From CAZUMW01 sp964621615 (GTDB lineage: Bacteria; Desulfobacterota; WTBG01; CAIYCZ01; CAIRTM01): a stretch of 48,194 bases of DNA. Location: the NCBI GenBank assembly GCA_964621615.1, contig CAZUMW010000036.1:1-48194 (forward strand). Direction: 5' to 3'. The notes beneath the pieces were generated by a model, which made no database searches, was not told the DNA's origin, and saw nothing but the letters and a program-made list of their open reading frames with translations. This document shows, piece after piece, positions 1 to 10,100 of the stretch. The first letter of the stretch is position 1. Each line of letters starts with the position of its first letter. The position numbers and the translations under genes were made by a program.

Positions 1-40
1 TCTGTGGAGGTATATCCAACAGCGTATTCTATATATAACG

Positions 41-57
41 TCCATAAATAAATAAAT
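41..57. repeat. Left arm of AT-rich inverted repeat
   Basis: TCCATAAATAAATAAAT reads as the exact reverse complement of positions 2545-2561, just after the RAYT stop codon. The two arms enclose the DUF6880 gene and the RAYT gene. The arm contains an (ATAA)n run, so low complexity could explain part of the match. Confidence 0.5.
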
Positions 58-145
58 AAAATAACTTACAACACAGTACATTTGAGCTAAAGTTGGTCGT
101 AAGCTGCTAACAGTGAGAGCCACCGAAATTCAGGGGGGTTGGGTT

Positions 146-1498
146 TTGAAGAATGATCGAAAAAAGAAATTACGGGAATTGGGGGCGGAGCGTCTGGCGG
201 ATGCTTTGCTTGAACTTGCTGAGCGGTATGATGCGGCAGATAATATGGTTGAGCGATTGATTGTACCGCCAAAGTCAAACGTGCAACGATTCAGGAGAAA
301 GCTTTCCCGCCTTAAGGATTCACAGGAGTTTATAAGCTGGAAAGAAGTATTTGACTATGCACGTGAGTTGGAAACGCTGCTGCAGGACCTAAAGGAGGGC
401 GTATCCGATCCGATTCAGGGCGTTGAGCTGGTCGCTTCGTTTTTTGAAGCAGACGTCGACATTTTTGACCATTGTGATGACTCGAGCGGCAGCGTGGGAG
501 ATGTTTTTCGTTTTGATGCGCAGAAGCTGTTTAAATCATATGCTTTACGCTGTACAGATAAGGAAAAGGTGGCAGAAATAATATTAAAGGTGAACCGGGC
601 AGATGACTACGGCGTGCGGGATGTGCTGATTGATTGCGCCGGCGAATTTCTGCCCGAATCGGTTATCCGCACGATGATCGGTACGTTGCAGGAGCGTGCT
701 GATGAGGAACATGATGAATACCGAAAGAGTCATCACCTGCGGCTGATCGAATCGCTTGCCCGGCAGATCAGGGATGGAGAGCTCTTTGAAAAGACCCGCA
801 TTGCATCATGGGGCACACTGTCGACGTCGGCATATATTGATATTGCGCGGGTGTATCTGGAAAGCGGCGATGTGCAGACGGCCTATGCCAGGCTGCAGAA
901 CATACCGGAGCATGAAACTTTCAAGGCCCATGAGCGAGATAATCTGCTGACTGAAATTTACAGCCGGCTGGGCGACACTGAAAAATTGACCGATATTCTG
1001 TATCGAAAGTTCAGGTCGCACCGCTCGCTTGAATCCTTGCAGGAGCTTTTGCATGTTGTCGGCAGCGAAAAGCGCACCGAGATTATTGCGGAGGAAGTTT
1101 CTCTGATTTTGAAAAATTCTGAATTGCGATTGTCTGATGCTATGTTTCTGACTGCGATTGAAAAAATCGATGATGCGGGGGAATACCTTCTCAAACGGGC
1201 GGACCAGATAGACGGGGATTTCTATGGAAGCCTTCTTCCTCTGGCTGCAGCAATGGAGGAAGAAAACCGCTATCTCGCAGCCAGCCTCATTTACCGCAGT
1301 CTGCTTGATTCGATTCTTACACGTGGATATACCAGGGCCTACCCGCATGGAATTCGCTATTTAAAAAAACTGGATACACTTGCTGCCGCGGTAACTGACT
1401 GGAAAAGTTTTACAGGTCATGAAAAGTTCAAAGAGCAGCTGTATCAAAACCATGGCAGAAAACGAAGTTTCTGGTCGAAATACAGGGCAAAGAAATAA
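146..1498 (+). CDS. DUF6880-like protein of unknown function
   Basis: A soluble, largely alpha-helical protein of about 450 residues with no signal peptide. The N-terminus (LRELGAERLADALLELAE) has the form I associate with DUF6880 proteins, which have no known function. The rest reads as amphipathic helices of tetratricopeptide style, for example the stretch with SAYIDIARVYLESGDVQTAYARL. The TTG at 146 is preferred because a GGGGGG run lies 3-9 bases upstream; a GTG at 113 in the same frame has no ribosome site. The stop lies 36 bases before the RAYT start, so the two may be co-transcribed. The family assignment comes from the N-terminal motif only. Confidence 0.75.
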   Translation: MKNDRKKKLRELGAERLADALLELAERYDAADNMVERLIVPPKSNVQRFRRKLSRLKDSQEFISWKEVFDYARELETLLQDLKEGVSDPIQGVELVASFFEADVDIFDHCDDSSGSVGDVFRFDAQKLFKSYALRCTDKEKVAEIILKVNRADDYGVRDVLIDCAGEFLPESVIRTMIGTLQERADEEHDEYRKSHHLRLIESLARQIRDGELFEKTRIASWGTLSTSAYIDIARVYLESGDVQTAYARLQNIPEHETFKAHERDNLLTEIYSRLGDTEKLTDILYRKFRSHRSLESLQELLHVVGSEKRTEIIAEEVSLILKNSELRLSDAMFLTAIEKIDDAGEYLLKRADQIDGDFYGSLLPLAAAMEEENRYLAASLIYRSLLDSILTRGYTRAYPHGIRYLKKLDTLAAAVTDWKSFTGHEKFKEQLYQNHGRKRSFWSKYRAKK

Positions 1499-1534
1499 AC
1501 GCAGAGAAAGCTTAAGGGCGATTTGGGAGTGCAT

Positions 1535-2545
1535 ATGCCGCGAGTAGCGAGGCTTGATGCAACCGGAGTAGTGCAGCATGTGATAGTGCGGGGGATCGAG
1601 CGCAGGCGCATATTCCGAGATGCGGCGGATCGGGACTGGTTTCTGGAGCGGCTGGGAAAGCTGCTGACCGGGGGCGCTGTGAGCTGCTACGCCTGGGCCC
1701 TGATGAAAAACCATGTACATCTTCTGGTGCGTACCGGCGATATGGATTTGCCGACCCTGATGCGGCGATTGCTGACCGGGTATGCGGGTTATTTCAATCG
1801 CCGGTATAACCGACATGGCCAGTTATTTCAGAACCGGTATAAATCGATTATCTGTCAGGAAGATGTCTATCTAAAAGAGCTGGTCCGCTACATTCACCTG
1901 AACCCGCTTCGCGCCGGGCAGGTAAAAACACTGGATTCGCTGAAAAACTATAAATATTGCGGCCACGGTGTTTTGCTGGGAGCGCAGCGCTGCAGCTGGC
2001 AGCAGGCAGACTATGTGCTCGGGCTGTTCGAAAAGCGTTTGAGTCGGGCGCGGGAGCAGTATGATCGGTATGTGGCTGACGGGGTGGCTCTTGGCCGGCG
2101 GCCCGAGCTGGTCGGCGGCGGGCTGGTACGGAGTATGGGCGGATGGGAAGCGGTAAAGAAAATGCGGCGCCAGGGGCAAGAGCGCATGAAGGGCGATGTG
2201 CGCATACTGGGCGACGGCGGTTTTGTTGAGCAGGTGCTGGCCCGATCAGAAGAACGGCTTTCGCGCAAACAGCTGCTTCAGCACCGCGGCATTGATATCG
2301 ATGCCGTCGAGCAGCAGGCCGTTGCACTTTTTGATATTGACATAGAAGCATTGCGAACGAGCGGAAGACGAAAACAGGTGGTGGCTGCTCGGAGTCTTGC
2401 AATATACTGGGCGGTTCGCGAACTGGGAATGGCCGGTACCACGCTGGCAAAACGCTACCGGCTGACGCAGCCGGCAATCGTGTATGCGGTTCAGCGCGGC
2501 GAGAAGATTGCAAAAGAAAATGGCTACAGACTGAAGGTATCATAA
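1535..2545 (+). CDS. REP-associated tyrosine transposase (RAYT, Y1_Tnp family)
   Basis: A single-strand DNA endonuclease of the HUH family, usually linked to mobilisation of REP/BIME palindromes. The N-terminal half carries the HUH motif NHVHLLV near residue 60, the helix GYAGYFNRRYNRHGQLFQ with the candidate catalytic Tyr, and the family signature LVRYIHLNPLRAG. The C-terminal 80 residues resemble a DnaA-type helix-turn-helix (ARSLAIYWAVRELG, then TLAKRYRLTQPAIVYAVQRG), a known fusion in this family. ATG 1535 has GGGAG five bases upstream; TTG 1523 is an alternative. It appears intact. Several palindromic repeats in the window are possible substrates, but no direct link is shown. Confidence 0.9.
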   Translation: MPRVARLDATGVVQHVIVRGIERRRIFRDAADRDWFLERLGKLLTGGAVSCYAWALMKNHVHLLVRTGDMDLPTLMRRLLTGYAGYFNRRYNRHGQLFQNRYKSIICQEDVYLKELVRYIHLNPLRAGQVKTLDSLKNYKYCGHGVLLGAQRCSWQQADYVLGLFEKRLSRAREQYDRYVADGVALGRRPELVGGGLVRSMGGWEAVKKMRRQGQERMKGDVRILGDGGFVEQVLARSEERLSRKQLLQHRGIDIDAVEQQAVALFDIDIEALRTSGRRKQVVAARSLAIYWAVRELGMAGTTLAKRYRLTQPAIVYAVQRGEKIAKENGYRLKVS

Positions 2546-2561
2546 TTTATTTATTTATGGA
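2545..2561. repeat. Right arm of AT-rich inverted repeat
   Basis: ATTTATTTATTTATGGA, the reverse complement of positions 41-57. It begins on the last base of the RAYT stop codon. The 2.5-kb segment between the arms may be a transferred unit, but no target-site duplication is obvious. Confidence 0.5.
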
Positions 2562-2599
2562 TGTCCCCTTTGCGAACGCTATCTATGGAGAGGAAGATC

Positions 2600-3301
2600 A
2601 TGACAAAGCAGTTTATGGTTATGTGTATACTTATCGGGTTGGCAGTAATGCCCGGCTGCAAACAGATCCAGCCGGAACCGACTGAGGAGCTGTATAACAA
2701 GGCGGTTGCGGACTCGGTTTTTGCCGAGGCCGATGAGGTATATGACAAGCTGGCGGCAATTACGCCGGAAAACGAAGATCTTTTATGGCAGAACGGCCGG
2801 GTTTTGGTGGTTACGTTCACAAAATACCCTGACAGTTATCCGGAAGGTAAAAGCATTCAAACCTGGTGGGGAACAACCTGGGTTACGATCGTACCCCATA
2901 TTCAGGAATTTTTCGAAAGCCCCGCCGGCAACACTGACAACACAACTCTGCGGGTCAAGCAAATTCTGGGCCTGCCGCGGGAGAGCACCATGGAATGGTT
3001 TGCCGAGCTGTGGGTCGATCCCGCTGACCTCTTCCGGCCCTGTCCTGATGAGGAAATCGATGATAGCGTGTGTGAGCTGACCATGCCCGACAATGCCTCA
3101 CAGGAGCACATCGAATGGTTCAACCAGACCATCATTGAGTCCTATTTTTCTGAAAAGCGTTTTCCCTGGACACGCCTTGGCTATACGTACGACTGGGGAA
3201 ATCCCGGCAACGAAATCGGGCTGGCGGAATTTGTTCTCCGTCAGGATTCGGAAGTGCTTGTGCAGCAGCTTTCAGATATTGAAACGTATATCGGGAAATA
3301 G
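2600..3301 (+). CDS. Lipoprotein of unknown function
   Basis: A 233-residue predicted lipoprotein. The N-terminus is a short signal peptide ending in a lipobox (LAVMPGC), so the mature protein should be lipid-anchored at its Cys. The rest is acidic and Trp-rich, and I recognise no catalytic motif. It contains a stretch (LWQNGRVLVVTFTKYPDSYP, then WWGTTWVTIVPHIQEFF) that looks like a folded enzyme-type domain. ATG 2600 is chosen because GGAGAGGAAG lies directly upstream and this start places the signal peptide at the N-terminus. The earlier in-frame start at 2561 would add 13 residues ahead of it. Confidence 0.8.
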   Translation: MTKQFMVMCILIGLAVMPGCKQIQPEPTEELYNKAVADSVFAEADEVYDKLAAITPENEDLLWQNGRVLVVTFTKYPDSYPEGKSIQTWWGTTWVTIVPHIQEFFESPAGNTDNTTLRVKQILGLPRESTMEWFAELWVDPADLFRPCPDEEIDDSVCELTMPDNASQEHIEWFNQTIIESYFSEKRFPWTRLGYTYDWGNPGNEIGLAEFVLRQDSEVLVQQLSDIETYIGK

Positions 3302-3413
3302 CCGGCAGGATACATCACAGAGTGTATAAGTAAAAAACCGCTAAAGAGGGGAACATCCGTCAGTAATTAAAAAATAAACCCGGCGGTTCAGCCGTGTTGT
3401 ATAAAAACACTGG

Positions 3414-3437
3414 ATTGCCCGGACGGCGCCGGGCAAT
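3414..3437. repeat. Palindromic hairpin in the 3.3-3.9 kb gap
   Basis: ATTGCCCGG and CCGGGCAAT form a perfect 9-bp stem around a 6-base loop. It lies in the roughly 570-bp stretch after the lipoprotein gene, which otherwise shows no convincing gene. No U-tract follows, so it is more likely a dispersed palindromic repeat than a terminator. Confidence 0.45.
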
Positions 3438-3878
3438 GACGGGCTGCTGGCGCAGTGGGAGCGTTAAACGTCGAATGTGAAAAAAATTCAGGGATGCTTT
3501 TCCTGTTGATCAGGGGAGGTGTCCCGCTAAACTCCAAGGATCCCGCATCTCTCCAGCTTGTACGGGCTTGAGGGAAAGGACGGAAAAGCGGTTCGGCAAA
3601 AAAAAATACTATCCTCAGGAATTCCTGTCGCACCTTGATAAGGGTGTTTGTAACTGCACTTTTGAACAATACCAGCATCTTAAGCGATTTCTCCCCTTCC
3701 CGGGCAGCGCAGTTTCTCTGCCTACCTCGATATCACCGCATACTGTGAATTGCTCCGGGATCTTATCAGTTAAAATAATTCGAATAAATGTTTTTTCATA
3801 ACAAGCAAACAGAATTATAAAAGAATCTGATTCAGCAAGGCTCTGTTTTCGAAATTTTTCGATATTTTAAATTTTTTG

Positions 3879-3907
3879 TTGACATGCATCCCAGAACCAT
3901 CTATAGT
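3879..3907 (+). promoter_or_regulatory. Sigma70-type promoter of the riboswitch transcript
   Basis: TTGACA (3879-3884), a 17-base spacer and TATAGT (3902-3907), embedded in AT-rich DNA. Transcription should begin near 3914, about 60 bases before the riboswitch aptamer. Confidence 0.75.
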
Positions 3908-3973
3908 TTTCTTATAAAAACATATTTTAATAATTTTAATTAATCAGAATTAAAATTTATTCCCAGTTATATT

Positions 3974-4052
3974 CGTGAAGAGCCACACCCAGAGTAATCT
4001 GGGGCCGGAAAGTCACGGGTCCACGGGGTAAGGACAGCCGGACTGCCAACTC
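3974..4052 (+). promoter_or_regulatory. GEMM-I riboswitch aptamer (c-di-GMP or 3',3'-cGAMP)
   Basis: The aptamer has the class's order of elements. P2 is CCCAGA/TCTGGG capped by a GTAA tetraloop (GNRA). The conserved internal segment GCCGGAAAGTC follows, then P3, GGTCC pairing with GGACAGCC, and finally CAGCCGGACTGCC. The 3' half (GGGTC...ACAGCCGG.CTGCC) closely matches what I remember of the Geobacter cGAMP-type member; the bases before P2 (GAGCCACA) fit neither subtype cleanly, so the ligand is undecided. The 3' part of the aptamer (from 4038) is also the 5' arm of the following terminator. Ligand binding should therefore block termination and switch the downstream gene on. Confidence 0.85.
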
Positions 4053-4075
4053 AACAGGCAGTCCGGTTTTTTTTT
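4038..4075 (+). terminator. Intrinsic terminator serving as riboswitch expression platform
   Basis: CCGGACTGCC (4038-4047) pairs with GGCAGTCCGG (4057-4066), followed by nine T residues. The 5' arm lies inside the conserved 3' part of the aptamer, so the two folds exclude each other. It ends 75 bases before the start codon of the giant protein. Confidence 0.88.
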
Positions 4076-4150
4076 GCCGTGCCGGTCATCACCTGCTCTG
4101 TACGATACCGGTGATACAGTTTGTCGTTATTTTTCAGAGGAGGGCTTGGT

Positions 4151-7100
4151 ATGTTCAAAACAGTTTTCCATAAAGCGTGTTTGTTTCTGTGTGCCGCCGC
4201 AGCCTGCGTGTGCATCAGTTCAGCGCCGGTGTCTGCGGCCATCATCCATGTGGATGATTCGGCAGCCGGAACCCCTGCAGGCGCTTCCTGGCATGATGCC
4301 TTTACCGACCTCCAGGATGCCCTTGCTGCCGCCGGCCCGGGTGACGAGATCTGGGTGGCCGCCGGGACCTACCGCCCGGGGAGCGATACGGCGGATTCTT
4401 TCCGGCTCCGGAGCGGCGTGGCCATTTACGGCGGCTTTGGCGGAACTGAAACCTTACGCAGTCAGCGCGACACTGCCCTCAATGAAACATACCTTTCCGG
4501 CTACCTGGTCGGAACGACACGCTGCCAGCGGGTCGTTGAAGCTTTCGGGTGTGACGCCACGGCCGTGCTTGACGGCTGCATCATCACGACGGGTTACAGC
4601 GGTATATATATCAGCGATGCGTCTCCGGTCATCTCGAACTGCAGTATCCGTTCGCACTATTCCCAGGGTGTCTACTGCGACGGCAGTTCCGCACCGCTGA
4701 TAGCAGACTGCGTCGTCGAGAAAATAAATTACGGCAGCGGCATCATGTGCAACGGAGATTCCGCACCGCATATCACCGGGTGTGTGATCAGAGAAAATTC
4801 CCGGGGCATCGAGTGCGCGGATACCGCTGCTCCGCTCATTGCCGGATGCACCATCAGCAGCAACTTCAATATCTACGGATCAGGCATGTACGGGGTCGGC
4901 AGCTTCGAGACCGCAGCCCCCCTGATCGTCAACAGCATCATAGCGGGAAATAACAACAATCTGGAGTGTGCGGGCAGCTCCTCCCTGTCCGTTGTCAACT
5001 GTACCGTCATCGAAAGCATGAGCTATGGGTTGAGCGGCAGCGGAACCGCGCAGGCCTCAATCACCAGCTCAATCATCTGGAACAACACGCGCGGGGCAGT
5101 CAACGGTTCCTGCAGTGTATCTATAACATATTCAGCTGTCTCCGGCGGATACCCGGGCAGCGGCAACATCGTCGCCGATCCGCTGTTCGCCGACGCCGGC
5201 GCAGAAAATTACCGGCTACAGCCGGATTCCCCCTGTATCGACCGCGGCAGCCCCGACCCGGTTCCGCTGCCCCTTGACCGGGACGGCAACAGCCGGGTTG
5301 TCAACGGGCGTGTCGACATGGGGGCCTACGAGCACCGGACCTTTTCGGTGCCGGACGGCTATGCAACGATCCAGCAGGCAATAGACGCCGCTCCTGCAGG
5401 AACGGTGATCACGGTTGCCGACGGCATACACGCCGGCCCGGTGCATGTCACCGGGAAGCCGCTGACCCTCATGTCTTCGAACGGGCCGGCGGGCTGCATC
5501 ATCGATGCCGGCGGGGCAGGGCCTGCTGTCACCCTTGACAATGCAACGGACGTTGTTTTTGAAGGGTTCACCGTGACCGGCGGCAGCGCGGCAGCCGGCG
5601 GCGGCATTTTGTGCCGCGGCGGTGCCCCGGCACTCGCACGCTGCATTGTCAGCGGCAATGAGGCCTTGTCGGGAGAAGGCGGCGGCATCGCCTGCCTCGG
5701 GGCGTCCCCGAAAATCACTAACTGTCTGATTGTCAATAACGCGGCGGGCGGTTCCGGCGGGGGTATCGCCTGCACCCTGTCATCGAGCGCTCTGATCAGC
5801 AACTGCACGCTGGCCGGCAACACAGCAGAAAGCGGCGGCGGCATCGCCGGTGACAACAGCTCCGCGGCTGACATCATAAACACTATCATCTGGGACAATC
5901 TGCCGGACGGGATCGACGCAGCGGCAGACGTATCCTTCTCGGCAGTTCAGGAAGGATTCGAGGGCGACGGCAACCTGGACGGCAACCCGCTCTTTGTCGA
6001 TGCCGCAGCCGGCGACTATCGGCTTGCTCACCTGTCACCCTGTATCGATGCCGGGCATAACACGGAAAATCTTTCAGATTTCGATCTCGCAGGCAATGAC
6101 CGTATCATCAGCACGACCGTTGACATGGGGACCTATGAAGACAGCTACGGCAATGTGCCGGTGTACCCGGTCGGCACGGTGCCGGATATGATGGTTCATC
6201 CCGGCGAGCTGCTCAGATTCGCCATATCCGGCGATGAAACCCCTGACGGCAGTGATGCCGCCGGCAGGTTCAGCTACCGGGTTGTCAGCGGCACCCCATG
6301 CGGCACCATCACCTTTGACAACGACACCGGGCTGTTTGAATATTTTCAGCCTGCGGCAAATACCATGGAGTGCGCGCGGCCCTTTATCATAGCGTTTTTC
6401 TGGACAGCCCCTGACGGCGCCGTGCATCAGCAGCAGATCATCTTCGAAACCGCTCAGGCGCTCCCGGACGAACAGGTGGTCATCTCCGAGGGGTCGGTTC
6501 TGGAAATGCCCGGGGAATCCGCCAAGCCCTACACCAGTATTATCAGCTCTGTAAACGATCCGGAGCTGTTCAACTGGATCGAACGCGAAACGTATAACTA
6601 CAGCATTGCCGGCAAGACCCTGACCGTGGAGGACGGGTGCATTAACGGCCTTGAAACCTGTTTTCAGGACCTGCCCGATATCAGGCGCATGGAGATCTAT
6701 GCCGAAACCCTCATCATCAGGGGGGAATGGCGGCTGCCCCAGACCGATGTGACCATCCATGCCGGCCGCCTGCGGTTTGAAAACAGCGGCAGGATCAGTA
6801 CCACCCCCCACCCGCCCGTGATGGAAAAGGCCGCCAACGGATGGATCGAGTGCAGGGCTGTCGACAACCAGACCCGGGTGTTCGACGAGGCAGAATGTAT
6901 GGAATATTACAATACCGTCGATACCATTGCTGAATACCGGGGCATGCTCTCGGATGTGGGTGCGGGCGGCATGAACTATATTCACCATTACGGTGACGGC
7001 CTGGACGGCATGCCGGCCGGAAGTATGTCCGTCTATATCGACGAGTTTGACCCGGGCGACAGCGACAGGCCCTTTGTGCTGACCGGCGGCGCGGGGCAGG

Positions 7101-10100
7101 GTGCGGGCGAAGGCAAAAACGGCGGTCCGGGCCTCCGGGTGCCGCTGCCTGAAGCGGGAGAGGAGCTGACCGGTGCGTTTCCCATTCATGCCGAAGTTCA
7201 CGCAGTGTTTGGCTGCGGTCAGTGCTATAACGGAACGAGCCCCATGTGGCACACCTATCCAAACAATACCATCTATGCCCGGCACGGCTGGCGTGAAAAC
7301 AGCTATTGGTGCGGCACGATCGAAGAAGGCTTTATCGACAACCCTGTGTACGCAGGGGTCACCTATGATGATTTCGTTGCCTATGACCGTCAACACCTTT
7401 TTGACGGCAAACATGCAGTGCGTCCCGGCAGGCCGGGTACCGGCGGCCGCGGCGGTGATTTCATGTCGAATCGCGACCTGCTTTCCTTTATCACCACTAT
7501 GGGCGGGCAGTCCGGGGCCATGGCCGCCCATACGGCGCACGGGGGTCAGGCGGGCGTCGAGGATGTGAACGTACCGTATTATGCCGCCATCCAGGAGAGG
7601 TATGATTCCTGTTATATCACAGACTGGGCCTACACGTTTTACAACGGAACAGACTGCCCGCCCCTGGCGCCCGACAGCCCCTATGGTGCTGCAGGCGACT
7701 ACAGTGTCGCGTCCGGCGACTCTGTTATGCTGCACCCTATCTTTCTGCGGATGGTGCTGCTGCATGCCCGCGACACCTATATCAATGGCCACCTGGACGA
7801 AACCACTGCTCTGCTCGGCGAGTACCCTGATCTGATCAGCCGGGCCATCGAGGCTGACAACGAGTCCGCCCTGGTGCCTGAGCTGCAGCAGATCAGAAAC
7901 GAAATGCTCGCGATCCTGCACCGCATCGACAGCCACCTGGACTATTTCGGAAACCCCGCCGGGTGGGTGCCCATGCTCTCGTTCGAGGCCAACAAGGCAA
8001 TCTTCGAGAAAGAAATCGACCATGCCCTGCGTGTGTTTTATGTAACCCGGTGGCTGGGCGAGAACAACAAAAACGCTCAAGACTCCATAACCGCGCTGGA
8101 ACGTGCCCGGGAAAAGCTGGGGGAAGAAATCGAAAAGCTGAAAAGTGACTACTATAAAGCTCTCAGCAGGCTTCCCTACCTTGAAGCGCAGTCACGCATG
8201 GTTTCAGGCGGCATCGATACGCTCCAGGCGCAGCTGATTACCCTGGAGCAGCACTATCTGGAGGAAATCGAACGACAGGAACAGATCAAACAAGTGGTCG
8301 GCATATCCCTTTCAGGCGTCAAAATGGGTCTGGGGATCTTTGCCGGCATGCTGCAGATGATCCCGGTCGGCCAGCCGGCACTGGGCGCGGTCGGCCTGGG
8401 CCTGAACACACTGGGGACAATCGATATAGAAAAGCCGCTTGCTGATCTGATCGCAGGGGACACCGGCGATACCAGAAAAGATTTCTGTGATGTTTTTCTC
8501 GGTGTTGACTTCGGACCGGCAGCACAAGAGATTACCCAGGTTATCGGTGAGAAAGACAAGCCAACCAACATTATCATCAATGGTGTCACCCCGACACAGA
8601 ATCCGGTCATACATTCGATAGACCCGGCGCTGTTTTCAGGGGCAGGCCGTATTGGTGCTCTGGCTGACGAGGCGCCGTCCGGCGGCACGGCAATCTCACC
8701 CCGGAAGGCGGCCCAGGGGATTGTTACCGGGGGAGCCACCTCCATGACGGCCGCGGTGCAGGGCATTGCCGGCCTCATCAAGCGCACTGAAATCCCGGCC
8801 GGACAGATTGCCGAGCAGCTTCAGCAGGCAAGGGACGCTGATCCGCGCTTTGGCGAGATGGCTGATCAGATTGAGCAGCTGCTTTCCCGGAAACAGCAGC
8901 TCGTCAGGCAGATGTCCGATACGCTGCAAAAGATATCGAGCCTACCCAACAAAATAGCCGGAACCTGCCTTGCCGTAGACAGCATCAACGCCGACATCGG
9001 CGATACCGCGAAAAAAGTTCTGGCCGGCAGCACGGTGGCCTACCTGAAGGAGATGGAGCAGCAGGCCGCACACCGCCTGCTCAAATATCATTACTACATG
9101 GCCAAGGCCTATGAATACCGCATGGTGCGGCCCTACGAGGGAATCCTCGACCTCAAAAAACTGGTCGATGAGTGCAATCTGCTGATTGAAAACGATAACG
9201 GCACGCTTGACGATGAGCGGGCCTATCAGCACCTGAAAGTCTTTTATGACGAACAGCTCAGCTCGGTGGCCCAGAATATCCTCGATGAATATAACGCCAA
9301 TCCCTCGGACATCTGTGCCGGCGATGTGCCCTTTCGCCTTACTGCCGAAGATATCGCCCGGCTGAACGACGGGGATTCGGTCACCATCAACCTGGTGGAG
9401 ATGGGGCTGACCCAGCCGTTTGAGGAAAATGTGCGCATCGTTGATATCACGGTTTCCGAGGTCAACGGCAAACATCCGGCAGAGTGGCTGCAGACGGCAC
9501 GGATGTCGGCCAGCCAGCATATTATCTTCAGCTATTTCGACATCATTATGGAGTATTCCGGTCTTTCCAAAATCAGAAAAGACGGCCAGACGTATCTTTT
9601 CAGGCATTACTCGCCCAACAGCCTGTACCGGATCTCATGGGGAGCGCGCAACAGCGACGGACAGAGCTTTATCTCGACCTTCAGGCCCAGCGCTGCAAGC
9701 CAGTCGATGCTGAAATCGCTTATCGATATCACCGATGACGAAATGCTGATCTACTCGCGTCCGGCAGCCTGGGCTGATATCGTGATCACCAAAAACGACA
9801 ATCCCATGAACGACGTCGAAATGCCGCTGGAAAGCCTGGCTTTTGAAATCACCTATGATTTCAGCCGGAAACTCGACCTGTCCGAGCTCTACGTCATGGT
9901 TTCCGAGCCGGGCATGGAGCCCTATTTCATGGTCGACACCGCTGACGTCAACGACCGGCAGGACTGCCGGGGTCCGTTCCGCCGCATCTATCACTACGGC
10001 ACAACCGTTACGGTCACCGCGCCGCAGGAGCACGCGGGCTGGGCATTTACGGGCTGGACCGACCAGCGGGGCGGCGCCCTTCCTGCCGCCTTTCAAACTG

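Noticed and set aside
45..62. (ATAA)n tract as a microsatellite or phase-variation signal
   Set aside because: Only four units and not inside a promoter or coding region; better explained as part of the AT-rich inverted repeat.
3568..3801. A 77-codon frame (KKYYPQEFLSHLDKGVCN...) in the 3.3-3.9 kb gap
   Set aside because: No ribosome site and no recognisable domain; its end overlaps AT-rich DNA upstream of the riboswitch promoter. At most a relic.
6074..8080. A 668-codon open frame antisense to the giant gene
   Set aside because: It has no ribosome site and reads as low-complexity, codon-shadow sequence; the sense frame has clear domains.
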